Source of the DNA: Burhinus oedicnemus
Lineage: Eukaryota; Chordata; Aves; Charadriiformes; Burhinidae
Direction: 5' to 3'
Length of the DNA stretch: 64,000 nucleotides
Assembly: GCA_008921705.1 (NCBI GenBank)
Contig: VFFE01007917.1
Coordinates: 135,503 to 199,502 of the forward strand
Shown here piece after piece: positions 25,314 through 37,585 of the stretch; the stretch's first letter is position 1, and the number at the start of each line of letters is the position of its first letter. The notes beneath the pieces were generated by a model. That model had not been told where the DNA came from. It saw nothing but the letters and a program-made list of their open reading frames with translations, and did no database searches. The position numbers and the translations under genes are program-made.

Positions 25314-28300
25314 CCAAGCTCCACGGTTGACTTTCCTCTTTGAACTGGGTTGGAGTATAGGTTCTTCAAATGATAAAATCCAAAGTGTAATTGAAACAGA
25401 AGTAGCCTATGTCAACCCAGCTAACAGATGTAGCTGTGTGACTGCAAGGCTGAGTGGTGATTTGCCCCACCACGTTGCATGAACTATTGCTTTCCTATAG
25501 TGACAGTAGATTTAATAAGATCCAATCAACCATTTTTGGGGAATATTTTTACATAACTTCATCCACCTGCTGGCATGGCAGAGGCTATGCTACTGTGCTT
25601 ACAGCTGCTACTCTTCACCAATCCCACGGGTTCTTCAGCTCTGCTTTCAGGAGATAACATTCAGGCACTCAGGCTGCATTTTGGAAGCTGGTTGCAGCAA
25701 ATGTATCAGTTCATTAAACCAGGTGCTTACATGCTAAAACATCTGTAATTCAGATTGGGTAACTGCACGTGGACTACTGATTCGTGCAGCTAGATAACTG
25801 TGGGCAAATACATGGGCATAAGCTAGCATGAATTTACAGATGGCACGTATGTGCTACCCCTCAGGACGCCATCCCTTATCCTGATGCACAAAGCAGACTG
25901 TTAGAGTCACATGCTGATGATGACCCTGGATAAGGAGCAGTTTTATAACATAGCGAAACAACAGGTAGTCTTCAGGCATTCAGGACTACCTTCCTCAGGC
26001 CGGGCAAGTGTTTTTGCCACACTAAGATGTGACGGGTGTGCTCATCGATCAGGCTGAGGCCATTCTCAAACCTAGACTGGACCACTGCATTTATTGTTTG
26101 CATAAAAGCTGAGTATGAGGCTGAGTTTGAAGCTGGGTCATGGGAAAGAGCCCAAGTACATTGATGCTCAACCTCAAGCCACAGTTTTGGTGAGAAAATA
26201 GCCCCTCATTCTGTCTGCAATGTCTCCCCTCTCTTAAGAAGTAACATCAGTGGTTTATTCATAGAAAGGCAAAAAGAAGTACAAAGCCCAAACCCAAGAT
26301 GAACTATGTTGCCCCATATTGTGGTGTTAACTTGATTAGGCTAATCTGTTTTCAGCTGATAATTTAAGCTTTAGGCTTGGAAAATGCTGTAGCATTTACA
26401 TGCTTGAACATAACAAGAGGAGCATATTAAAAAGCCTTATCAAAATTCCACGTTAATAAAACAAGCTATCATCATCAGAGAACTGAAGAGCTCCCATGTG
26501 CAAGCATGCAAGCATAGTAATAGATTCCTTCTAAGGTCTTTAATCCGCAGTAGCTACTGTTGGAAAAATTCAGACTTTCCCCTAGAACAGGAAATTAAAT
26601 CTCAAAAATAGTATATCTCTCATGTTCTGACCAGTTTGACTATTCAGTGACTTATATGTCATATTTATTTTGAAAAGCAACTTTTTCATATAGTTTTGCT
26701 ACAGATGCAATGTGTAAAGAGATTCCACTACTTAAACCTTCATATGTATTCCGTTCATCTTCTGTTTGATCTTGTAGGTAGGCAGCGGATGGTTTTGGGT
26801 TTTTTTAATCTCATTAGAAGACCTAGCAAGACTGAATGGTGCAGTAGTTTTATTCTCACAGCTTTCAGGACAGATATAAAAGGCAGTGCTTGTACTAGTG
26901 AGAAGCTAGAGATGGCAAAACAAACAACCCAAGCTCAAACTTGCATTTATTATTTCCTGGCAATCATCATTCCCTGTTATAACTAGAAAATGTTAAAATC
27001 TAAAATGCTGTAAAACTAAAAAAATGTTTCCTAGAGATTTGGGGTTTTTTCTTCTTGTGGAGATGGAGACTTAATAGCTGAACTGTTCCTCTGTACCCCA
27101 GAAAATGGGTTAAAGCAGTGAAAATTGGTTTAGGTTAAGAACTTTCTCCAGCTGAATCCTGCAGGGATCAGTACTCCCCTCGCTTCCTTTCGAATACATT
27201 TACAAAACATCCTGTGAGATGTCTCTAACATGACAAGTCTGACATCCAGCTTTTTCCTCTTCAGCAAAGGAACCAGTCCCATAACCAAGATGTCACAAAG
27301 CCTCAAGAGCTGAGAGGAAAAAGCAGCTGGGTTAGGTAAATGACAGGGGAAGAAGGAAGCTCTGCCCATAACCACATACTCTGTAAGAGACCTTTACCGT
27401 CCTAATTTCATGTTGGCTTGTTACCTGGGGACCCTTTGCTTTCAGTCACAGCAGTGAGAAATGGAGACGTCTGCTGGAATGTATTCTCTACGGCAATTCT
27501 TGTCTCTGCATTCCCAAGAGCAAGTGGCACCAGTATTTTGTACCCTCTCTTTGCTTTCAAATTATTCTACTTCTCATGCAGAGACTGACTTTTGACATCA
27601 AAAGCATTTAGTAAATTAGAGTGTAGCTCCCTGAAGCTAATTCTTCCATCGTGATTTACGTGGGTGCCTACGGTCCTTTGGACAAAAAGACTGAAGATAA
27701 CTACAAAGGCAGCATTGCTCTACTACAAGTCCTTCCACTGTGGCTAGATCTCACCCTTGCTTAAAGCTTTCCTGTAGCAACCGGAGGCATACATTTACAA
27801 ACAGGTAGCATCTCCAAATAATCTTTAAAAGGTAAATGTTATCAAATGGCAGACAGGTAGAAAGAGGAAGGCTTTTACATGGAAATGTTATTATATGAGC
27901 TGATGAGAGACAGCTGAATTTCTTGTCCAAAACAGAAATAAATTGAACATAGCTTGTTACGCAACGCCAGGGATAAGTACATACTATTTTCAGTGGAAGC
28001 TTTAATTTTGCTTAGTGGTTGATAATCAGTTGAAGGAGCTTTTCAGTTCGCCTTTCTTCCTCATTGCCTCGGCTGGGCACTAGAGGGACCCTAGCGTTTT
28101 TCAATCGGTAGAAACACCTCGGCAATGCCGAGGCAGGAGCTCTGCCTTTCCTGGTCACCTTAGCGTAGGTGTTTCCAGGGGGAAAGATGGCAAAAAACCG
28201 CTCTACCAGTTGTTGAACATGCCCAGAGACTGCAAATACTCCCCTGGGGAAAGTGTGCAAATGGGCCATAGCCATACTTTCCATTGTTTCATCATCCCCA

Positions 28301-30720
28301 CTGGTGCCCGCCGCGCTTCCCATCGCGAATAAGTAAGAGCTGGCTTTGCCTTGACTGCTCTGTTTGCTCAGCTAACGCTGTGACATTGGTACCGAGGCTT
28401 GAGTCACGCTGCGTTTTTGAGAAATTAAATGTTTCCTTCTCCAGACTGAAGTGAAGCCAAATACCGAAGTTGCCAACAATTGCACCTCGATAAACTGACA
28501 GAGGAGCAGCAGTGGTTTGTTATTGTAGCTATATAACAAAAGAAGAATATGTACTGACACAAGTCCTTTTTTCAAACGGCATTTCCCAGCCACAGTTTCA
28601 AATGAATCTGTTCTAAAAAGGGCTGTAGACGATATCATTCCTTTTTCTTTTAGCAGGTAGGCAAAAATCCTCTGTATTTCACTTGCCAGATCTCCATATA
28701 GAGATCCATAATTCAGCATGTCAAAGCTTTACTATAAAGCTCATCGGTTTTGAGGTTATGTAAAAATCTATTTTTCCTTTGTAAAAAAAATCTTTCCCCA
28801 CTATCTCTTAGTGAGATGATGCTTTTTGATCTCTGCATGAATATTTCCAATAAAAATATGTGCATGCATTTTAATATCTCTAACATAAATTATAAGAATT
28901 TTTCCTGTCTTAAAACGCCTAGTGTCAACACTGTTGCTGAATATTTAATGTAAAGTATAATGTAATTTGACTAGATAATTATCTCAGGGAAAATGGCGAA
29001 TGCCATGTTGTTTTTCTCTGTGTTTATTTTTCATCACCTTTGATGATTGTTTAAAGGAGAGCTGCGACTGAATGACTAACTTCCAAGATTCACCTTCCCT
29101 GTCTCTCTGCAGGCTGCTGCTGAAAAGAGACAGGCTGCTACCATCCTGCATCTGAGCTAGAGGCATCAATTCCTCCATGGCACATGGAATATTCTGCGTG
29201 TTTCTCTGGTTAGTTATATCACCCCTCTGATGTCCAGGAATGTCTATGAACAGTGCACAGTCTATTTATCGCACATGGTGTCTTTTTGTCAAGACATCTC
29301 TTCCACAATACCCATTGCAGTATTTGTTTCCAACAAAAGTATACGCTGTCCTTTCCTTTTTTTTTTTTTTTTAATATTGCAAGCTTTAAATGAATCTGAT
29401 TTCCATTTCGGTGAAGTGTAACTGTTTCTTCTTGATCAAGTCAACTGCTTATTCCCTCTCAGGGCTCCTTCTGATTGGGCTTTATGTAAGCCTGCATTCC
29501 TGTTATCTAGGTGGTGAAAGGAAAGGAAAAGTCCTGGGCTTGGGAGGAGAGCTCCATCAAGGTTTTTGCATGGCTGTGTGGGCTTCCAAGGGGAGGCATG
29601 GAAGAAGACAGCAGGGGAAAGGCACTGCTGATCCCTGGGGTGCTGGGGACGCCGGTGCACATTCCTTATGCCCTGAATGGGTGTCTTTGCTCCTGGCAGT
29701 CTGGAAGAAAGACTGCCTGCAGCAAATCCGTTTCCCCTGGAAGCATCTCCTCTGGGTGGATATGCATCACCAACGGTGAGTAACCAGAGGGGAGCATGAC
29801 AGCTTTGTCCTCTTGGTGAGATCCTGCTCCCTTTGTGTGCCGCTGATTTACAGATGAAATGCTAGAAGAGGGAAGCGGCAGTGGTGGGAAGTTCTCCCAA
29901 ACCACTTGAGGAGGGCTCGGGGAAGGGACTGGAAGGGAAGATGTCTGTAGCCTTGACTCACAGACTCAGACCTTTAAAGGGAAAGAAAATTTCCTGATCT
30001 ACAAATAAATAAAGATGCTTAACAAAATAATTTTTCTTCCCCAAGTCACTTTATTGACATTAACATGGGGCTGGAATATAATCCAATGCAGTAGTTACTG
30101 AGGTATGGCCACCTCCGTATCACAGCTGAAGAAACAGAAGCAATGGCGGGGCCTAGCCTTTCCTGAACCTGCGTTTTGATCACCCAGTCGAAGGCTCGTG
30201 TGGCCCAAATTACAGATATGAAACATTGTGGGCCACCTGCTAAAGTCCACAGAGGAACAGAGTGCTCAGCACTCCTGAAAATCATGCTTGAAATCAAGCA
30301 CCTAAAATCAAGGTACCTAAAATTAGCGAGGCTTTGGAAAAAATACAGGCGGAGTACTCGCTCAGAGTGGTGCAGCAAAACGAAACAAAACTGAAATTAG
30401 CATTTAAAATTTTTGCACTGCAGTGTGGGTTACAGTTAGTGTGTATTCTGGGCACTGAAATACCAAGAAGAATAACAATATTTATCTTTACTGGATCCAA
30501 ACATACCACCTTCTTCAAAAACATTTATTAGGCTAATACATACATGCCGCACTCAGAATTGCTGGTTAAGATTCTGACAGCCTGGCTTTTGCACATTCAT
30601 TTTTAACAAACCCATTAGACTAATTTGTTTAGGAAATGGAAAAGGTGAGAATCACGTTTTAGCCTTTCATCTCCAGCAAAGAGAAGTGAAGCGAAGTGCT
30701 TCTGAGTAGAAAGGGTGAGA
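25314..30720. other. Non-coding DNA upstream of the CpG island
   Basis: No recognisable gene or named repeat. A T16 run lies at 29,357-29,372. Open frames of 100-129 codons (28,012-28,323 minus, 28,372-28,719 minus, 29,390-29,779 plus) show no domain I know. If the CpG island is a promoter, this block is its upstream flank. Confidence 0.55.
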
Positions 30721-30866
30721 TGAGCCGCTGCTGTAGCTCCACCACATCAGCGGCATTGCGTGAGGGATGACTTTGCCCTCGCCTGCTTTACTTTCACCGG
30801 AGGAATACGGAAACGGTAATTGACGTCCTGAGGGGCTGAGGAGGAAAGTTCATTCTGAGAAGCTGG
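30720..30866 (+). other. Possible non-coding exon end with strong donor at 30,866
   Basis: The sequence AAGCTG|GTAAGTGA gives a near-ideal splice donor with GT at 30,866-30,867. Upstream is CpG-containing sequence including TTGACGTCC, a CRE-like site at about 30,818-30,826, which would suit a promoter-proximal exon. No upstream acceptor or transcription start can be fixed. If used, splicing to the acceptor at 31,034 would remove an intron of about 168 bases. Purely inferred from splice-site quality. Confidence 0.25.
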
Positions 30867-31034
30867 TAAGTGACAAAGTAATAGGATAGCTTTTATTGCC
30901 AGGTTCCGGGAAATGGCTGCAGAGCTCGGCCCTACAAGAGCACAATTTCTAAGTAAGCAGCGGTGCAGTTTCTGAGGTGCTGTAAAAGCGGGGTTTTTTA
31001 ACCTATCTCACAATTATTCGTTCTCTTTTTCCAG

Positions 31035-31097
31035 AAGAAAAAGGAGAAATTAGATTGAGCTGAGACTTGCACCATTGGAAGACCCGAGTGGAATCAG
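31035..31097 (+). other. Candidate 63-bp non-coding exon
   Basis: A pyrimidine tract (TTCGTTCTCTTTTTCCAG) gives a very good acceptor ending at 31,034. ATCAG|GTGAGGG gives a good donor after 31,097. The interval between is 63 bases and has stop codons in all three frames, so it could only be an untranslated or lncRNA exon. It sits at the left edge of the CpG island. Chance pairing of two good sites is possible. Confidence 0.4.
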
Positions 31098-31362
31098 GTG
31101 AGGGAGGTTCGGGATGCTCTTCCACGACGGCGGGGACGATCGACCAGGGGCAGGGCAGGGTGACACCGGTTCGGCGGAGGGCTGGGGCCGGGGCCGGCTC
31201 TCACGGAGCGCCTCAGCACCGGTGCACGACCGTCGCCACGTAAACCTCCAACGCGGCGCCCTGCCAGACGGCACTGCGCGCCCCGCGGGTCCCGGGAACC
31301 GCGGCGCCCCGCACAGCTACCGGGGCGGCCGCGGGGCCCCTCCGCAATGCAGGGGCCGCTGC

Positions 31363-31402
31363 GGGCGGCGGGCAGGGCGGGGGGCGGGGCGGCGGCGAGG
31401 GG
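31363..31402 (+). other. G-run cluster, potential G-quadruplex
   Basis: Successive runs GGG, GGG, GGG, GGGGGG, GGGG and GGGG are separated by one to a few bases just before the assembly gap. Such sequence readily forms G-quadruplexes and is a known cause of sequencing dropout, which would explain the gap. Confidence 0.7.
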
Positions 31403-31422
31403 NNNNNNNNNNNNNNNNNNNN
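31403..31422. other. Assembly gap (20 N)
   Basis: Exactly twenty N, the same length as the second gap in the window, suggests a fixed placeholder rather than a measured size. It lies in GC-rich CGG-repeat sequence, so missing bases are probably part of the promoter or first exon. Confidence 0.98.
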
Positions 31423-31501
31423 TCGGCGGCGGCGGCGCGCCCTCTCTCTGCCCCTCGGAGCCGCAGCGCGTCCCGGTGCCAGCAGCCGCCGTGGCGCTCA
31501 G
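31423..31501 (+). other. Probable untranslated first exon (3' part)
   Basis: The segment ends CGCTCAG|GTAAGGAG, an almost perfect vertebrate splice donor with GT at 31,502. No ATG lies between the gap and the donor, so this would be 5' untranslated sequence. The true start is in or left of the gap. A CGG-repeat (GGCGGCGGCGGCG) at its left side is common in 5' UTRs of CpG-island genes. No downstream coding exon could be recognised before 46.8 kb, so the first intron would be long. Confidence 0.55.
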
Positions 31502-34500
31502 GTAAGGAGTCCCGCCGAACCCCCTTCCCCCCCAGCGCCGCCGCCGCCGCCCCGCTGCGGGCAGGCGTTGCTGGGCGGGCGAGGGGCAGCGGCGGCTCCG
31601 CAGCCCGGGGCGGGGGGTGCCCGTCGGACGAAGAGGAGAAGGAAGGACGAAACGGCCGCTGGCGGGTGGGGGGTGGGGTGGGTCGGCGCCCTTCGGAGGG
31701 GTGGCCGCGCGCCTCCCGCCTCGCGGCCGCTGGGAGCCACTGGGGGCGCGGGGCAGGGTCGCGCCGCCCCGGGCCCGCGCGTGCTCCCTCAGCCGGGCGC
31801 GGGCGCTGACAGAAGGCGGACCCGGGCCGAAGTTTGCAGCGGGTCGCTCCTGAGGACCTCCCGGAGCCGTGGCCGGAGGTACAGGGAAGGGGCGGCTCCC
31901 CGATAACGCCTGTTTTACCTTCATAGGCGCAGTCGGCTTTTGCCAACTGCCTTTAAGGGTTTTGAGCATCTCTAGCCTGTAAAACCGTCTGAAGGATGTA
32001 ACCTTCTGTCCTCTCCTGCCCCCACCCTTAAGCTCCTCTAAAGGGATCTGTACGGCTGAACAAAGAACGTTGTGTCAGGCAAGGGGGTGCGATGGTTGTT
32101 AGCGCTTTTAATTTGCATCGGGGAGGGGAGGAAAAAAAAAAATAATTAAATCGTTCCCTGTATTGAATGGATCAGCTGCGGAAAGGAAACAACTGTGCAC
32201 GGGGAGGCTGGTAACCGCAGTGAGGCGGTGGAGAACAAAGCCTTTTTATGTAAGAGAAAATTATGCAAAATGTGCCTCGCTTGAACTGCTGCAGGTACAA
32301 GCCGTGAGCATATGCAGCTCTGCGGTGCCGTAATGTTGCGCCGAATGTGATCTGCCGAATAAAGACTGCTTGCCTCAATTTGTTGCGTATATGTTTGAGA
32401 CGCTAATTACGACCTGCTATTTGAATAAGATGTGCTTTATGAAACACCTTTGGGAAAAGAAGGGGGTGTGCCGCATGCCAGAAGAGTTGCTTTCGGTATG
32501 TAAGATACCAACATCACTTATTTCCCCATGCTAATCATGAACTTTCCATTTTCCTCTGAATAAAGATACCCTCCGATTCATTGGTGGATTTTCCTGGTAT
32601 AAAATAGATAGATTTCACATATAAGTAGTCATTAACATAAAATCATGCAATAGAATAGGATGTATACATATGTATTTTGTAAGTCTTACTTACTCTAGGT
32701 CTCTAGCATGCCTTTTCATAATTTGTCATGTCTTTGTGGTTGTGTCAATAAATCTTTCTCCATCCTTTCTCAAAAAAAATCATTTGCTGTCCAGCATTTG
32801 TGCTGCTCGCAGTTCAGAAAACCTGTCCCTTTTGTTTTCAGAAGGGCTCTTCCTTGCAAGATTGAAGCACGTACCCTTTCTGTTCTGTTTCTTCCCATTT
32901 CCTCCCCAAACCTTTGTTTTCTGCCTGTGAAAGAACCTGTTCCGTTTCACCTATGCTGGTTTAGACTTGTAGGGATGTCTAGACTACAGATCTCGTAACC
33001 GATGCACCCGAGAAGAGGCTCAGATGCAGGATGTATTTATTTTCCGTAGCTTCTCTTGCGTCCTTCCCAACTGGATGACGTGATCACAGCATCCCAGCCC
33101 TTGCTGGGAAGAGAAAGATAATGTGCTGAGAGAGCATTACCTAGTGAAGTTGCCCCTGCCATTACTTCATAGATCACTAAGAAGTGATTCACCAACAATG
33201 AGAGAATGGGCATCAGCCCTGCGTGTGCTAAAACCTCCTGTCAGTTAGCATAGAGACAGTCCAGTTAAGTTTGTGGATGGATGTGTTTTTCTGCTGCTCA
33301 CATTCTGAAAGTGTGATATGTAATACGAAGACCAAACTCGCCCTTCTAGCACCTAGGTCTAGGAATTGCTGTATTCCTCACTGCATATTTCATTTCACCT
33401 CCTTGCAAAACACTGATGCACTCAGCAGTGGCCAGGACCCCAATCTTAACGTGGTACCAGTCTCCTGGAGCTCGGGCATTTACAGGTGAGCTAAACTAAC
33501 ACACTGAAAATAACCCCAGTGGCTTAGTGAGACTGTTCAGTGTCGACATGAAACATGCAGGTGAGCCCTAGAACAGCAGGGCCCTGGGAAGAGGGGTGGT
33601 TTTAGCAGTGAGGTGGAGTGGCATCAGTTCTATCTCATCTCATCCAAGGGACAGGATTTGGTTAATGGAATTTACAATTTGTTGCACCCATATTGCGCAT
33701 TGCCTGTGGGTGTTTGAGAGAAGCCAAAGAGCTGTCATCCTGAGAATAAAAAGTTGCTGTTCTTTGGAGAATTTTAGCACGCCGGAGCATGGAGGGCAGT
33801 TCATTGTGCTTATAATGCAATTTGTTACGTAAAACAGCATTTGCACCCTTGATTTAGAGATCTGATGTAATTGTTACAGTATGTTATGTCAGTAGTCAGT
33901 TAGCTGTGGTCTTTAAATACGTTCTGACAATGAAGAGTCATCATTTAATGACCCCTGAGGAGCTGTGGCTAGGCATGAGTGATCTGATCACAGTAGTCCC
34001 TAATGCTGCAGTCTGGGTTAAGAATTCCCTTATTGCTAGATGTTTTTGCAGAAGAGTACCTTTCCTTTCAGCCTGCATTGTGCTGCTTTCTGTATGAGTT
34101 ACCGTTGGCTAAATGGTATACCTGGGTTCATGGGAGGAAACATTTGCTATGTGTACTGACACTACAGCAGTCTGTGGCCCCGCTAGCTCTGGTCCCGTGC
34201 TCACTTAACAGTTGTCTGAGCTATGGAAATTGCTAGAAATAGCTAAACACAGAACTGAGTGGGTAAGGCCCATTGCAGACTCTGCAGGACTATTTCAGCT
34301 ATCACCCCTAAATGTGGCGTCATACACATGTGTTGGAGACAGGTTTGTTTTGTTAAAAGGGTGAGAAGAGGAAGAAGTCAAAAAGAATTTAGGTTGCGAG
34401 GACTTTATGGTGATCGCTTTCAGAAAGTTAGCTCTCTATTACTACAAGCTCTACAAAGTCACAAGGTACTGACAGAACTTGTAATGCAGCTGCAGCATCT

Positions 34501-34854
34501 GTAAGATCTGAAATCTGATCTGCCATGATGGAACAAATGACAGTTAGCTTAAGAAAGGAGGGGAGGGGGGAAAGGGTAGGTCAGTCCAAAGGCCCGAGTT
34601 CCTTACAAATCTTTCGCCTATAGCACAGGCAGTGACTGTGCTGAGAACTGATCTGGTATAACCTCTGACTCAGGGTAAAAGGAAAAAACCCAACCACCCG
34701 ATGGCTTTATTGGGGTTCCCCGAAGAGGCACTCCTGCCTGCAGGACATTTGTTGCTGAATTGAAGCCTTACCTAGGAAGGGATCAGGGAGTGTTGTGTTA
34801 GAGTGCATGTGAATGAGGAACAGCCAGAAATTTGGAAAGGTGTAATATCCTAGA

Positions 34855-34912
34855 GTCCTAGGACTGAGTGACTTCCCAAGGTCCCTTCTAAACTGAATTA
34901 TCTGTTGATCTG
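34855..34912 (+). mobile_element. Short CR1 3'-end relic
   Basis: Reads as a degraded CR1 3' end in the plus direction. GACTGAGTGACTTCCCAAGG corresponds to the usual 'gactggatgaccttaaagg', followed by TCCCTTCTAAACTGAATTAT for 'tcccttccaacccaaactat'. It is short and diverged. The preceding 'ggtcagtccaaaggccc' near 34,580 may belong to an even older element. Confidence 0.45.
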
Positions 34913-34968
34913 GGTATTTTGTTTGTGTGCTACCTTAAAGTCCATGTGTGTACTAGATGAAGAAATAA

Positions 34969-35150
34969 AATTAAGCATGTGCTGATATGTAGAATTGTTC
35001 CCTGAGACTTGAAGATGCTTGTTTTGGACCATCTGGATTTATTCGGTTGTTTAAACACATGCTTAATTGTCCTTGAAAGTGAGCCTTAAGCGTGCTTAAA
35101 AATTAAGCATGTTTTTAACTGAAAAGGGAATGTTTTTGCTGAAAAGGGAA
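34969..35150. repeat. Cluster of direct and inverted TTAAGCATG repeats plus tandem duplication
   Basis: The 12-mer AATTAAGCATGT occurs at 34,969-34,980 and at 35,101-35,112, and as its exact reverse complement at 35,057-35,068. The last two can form a 12-bp stem. Between them TTAAGCGTGCTTAA forms a further small palindrome. Immediately after, a unit TGTTTTT(AA/G)CTGAAAAGGGAA is repeated in tandem at 35,110-35,130 and 35,131-35,150. Confidence 0.75.
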
Positions 35151-37555
35151 AGAGTGTAAATTCAGGGTATGTGGGCTCACTGGTGGAAAACCCTTGATGA
35201 TGTTTGGTGGTGCTGAGTACCTCCAGAGAAAGTATGGAAATGAACAATGTTCTGTGACATCAAGACATTGCTTATCCCTCCCCAAACACACATGCACACA
35301 CTAAGGGAGAGTATGGGTGGGTCTTGGCGTGTTTAGGACTGGTGCTTTTTCTTCTGTTTTTTTGCTTCATGTACGGGTGTGCTGATTAGCAGCAGTTCTA
35401 TAGTGCATCTCAGCTAATAAGAAAAAAACAGCATGAGACTGATTTCCACAGGGTGGAGGTGATTTAGAGGATTGGTGCTGGAAATAGAGGTGGTTTCTTA
35501 AGATGTCTGCCTTTAAGATGAAAAAGCTTTTATTTCATGGGCAAGTTTAATCATAGGTTATGCTACTAAACTATAGGAAGGTGTTTTAGGAGATTCAATG
35601 TGACATTTGTAATTGGTTTCTAGGTATTGGAGGAAAAGGACTGATGTATCCATGGGGTTAATTTGGATTGTTGTGGCCACATGGGTTGACTATGCTAGCT
35701 GCTAAGAAGATTTGAGGTCTTGATTGACCCATTTTACTTTAACACTAATTGTTTGCTGCTGTATTAAGGAGAAAAGATGAGCTAATGCTGTTTCTCCTTA
35801 TGGTTTTACACTCACTGCTGGTTTTCCCTACAGCAGTCTCACAGATGAAACTGATCTTTGTTCTTTTGTCTTGGAGGTGGGGGGAGCCTATCACAGTCAT
35901 TCAAAATGAAAATGAGACAACAGTTTGAGTGTCGGTGTTTGTACTCGGTATCTTGCATCTTTGTTAGGGTGCTAGTTTGAAAGGAATAAACGTGAAAAGG
36001 TTTGTCAAATCTCTTTATTTTCTGTAATCCGCGAGACAGTTGAGTGCTGGTTGATAATATTGACCAATGTTACAATATACTGTTTCTCTTTTAGCATTTT
36101 TTAAACGTGTATTTCTAACTTTCTGTGGTGTAATAAGTATTTATTTATTTTAGCACATGGTGTCCATCTTCTAGATAAAATATATATGTGTATCTGTACG
36201 TTCATATAGTACAAGGGAGACAATGGCCCTATTACAAGCAAGAGTGTTAAGTGGAGAAAATCAATATAACTGTGTTGAATTCATTGAATCTGCACCTGAC
36301 TCACTCCATCTGGAAAAAGACAATGTCCCTTTCAGCTCTGTTTTCTCATTATTGAAAATCTGGGGTACTTTTCCCCTTCAGAAAAATAATCAGTTTATAC
36401 CTGTGAATTCTTAAGTTATGGAATTGTAGGTAGAATTCAGCCCCTCTGGCAAATTCTGCTCCTTCATTTACAACTGGCACTCTTGGGTGGGGGGATCTGA
36501 GAAATATTTATTGTCTCATGTTGGTCAAGCCCCTGGCAAGAAGTAGGATTTTTCTGTTTGTACTTCTACTAACTGTAATGCAGCTAGATTGCAGTAGCTT
36601 CCAGTGACTTGAGTCTATGAAAACTTACTTTTCTGTTTGTGAAACTTGTCGTTTTTGTCCCGAGGGAGATTTAAACTAAGTTTCAAGAGCTGTTTGCAAA
36701 ATTAGCTGGATTTAAAATGTATGCAACCTCTGGATAAACAACATTAAAAAAACCAACCCAAAACAAATCAGAAGTCCAATCGTGTCATCTAACTTGGCAG
36801 TATTTAATTATAAGACCCATTGTTTCAATTAACCCTATATTTTTCACTTTATTTTCTGGAGAGAATGATAGGGGCTGGTTTCTGGTTTAAAACTAAGAGC
36901 TGTCAGTTCTATTTTGAGGAACATACATTATCTGTTAGAGCTGCTTCACCGTGTAAAACTCGCCACTTTTGCTGAAGTTCTGATCTTGGATGAACGAAGT
37001 TAGAAAATATCTCAAAATAAGAACATAGGATAGGAATATTGTAAGGGTTCAGAACAGAGTTAGGATTATGCTTTTGAAAACTCCAGCCTTGGTCCAAATT
37101 TGATCCAGAGATGAACAGTAGAAAGTGCTGTGGACCTTCAAAAATGACCTGGGTGCTTTACTGCTGGGCCAGAAACCCAGATCTGCTGGCTGTGAGTGAA
37201 GATCTGCATTGATAGGCTTCCTTCCCTTCATAGCTCAACCATGGTCCTGTCCAGGCTGTGCCCAGAGGAACCCTGTCTGGGTTTGAGGTAGAGCTAAGTC
37301 TCTCTGACTTTCTTGTTGTCCTCATTTTCTGTAGAAGATATCTGTATAACTTGTTAAGCCAGTGCAGGCAATTGCACGGTGCCAGACCTGAAGTGCAAGG
37401 ACCCCCTTAACCTCTGTGAAAGCTCAGAGACTGAGGGGGACTGTGAGGAAAGCCTCTTTTCTGTGTTTGCTGTGAAATGGGCTGAAAGTGTGTGTTCAAA
37501 GTCCTTTGACTTTAAGGAGGGTTCAGGTCTGGATCTGAATTCTGGTTAGCTGGAA

Positions 37556-37585
37556 AGCTGGTTAGCTTGTTCTAGCTAACCAGCT
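37556..37585. repeat. Perfect 12-bp inverted repeat with 6-base loop
   Basis: AGCTGGTTAGCT at 37,556-37,567 pairs perfectly with AGCTAACCAGCT at 37,574-37,585 across TGTTCT. A direct partial copy, CTGGTTAGCTGG, precedes it at 37,542-37,553. It probably arose by local duplication and inversion; no known function. Confidence 0.85.

Larger units (their letters stand above)
31098..31960 (+). promoter_or_regulatory. CpG island, probable promoter
   Basis: CpG is abundant throughout, with many CGG/GCC repeats and GC boxes (GGGGCGGGGC at 31,381-31,390), in sharp contrast to the CpG-poor flanks. This is the strongest promoter-like region in the window. Direction is judged rightward from the donor at 31,502 and from the G/T-rich + strand that follows for about 15 kb. 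A minus-strand donor-like site (GAAG|GTAAAA near 31,918) leaves bidirectional use possible. Long open frames on both strands here result from GC-richness and run through the N gap. The gene cannot be named. Confidence 0.8.

Noticed and set aside
31094..31969. Long overlapping open frames (up to 291 codons) on both strands of the CpG island
   Set aside because: They run through unknown bases, are low-complexity Pro/Arg/Gly-rich and exist on both strands at once. This is the expected effect of very high GC.
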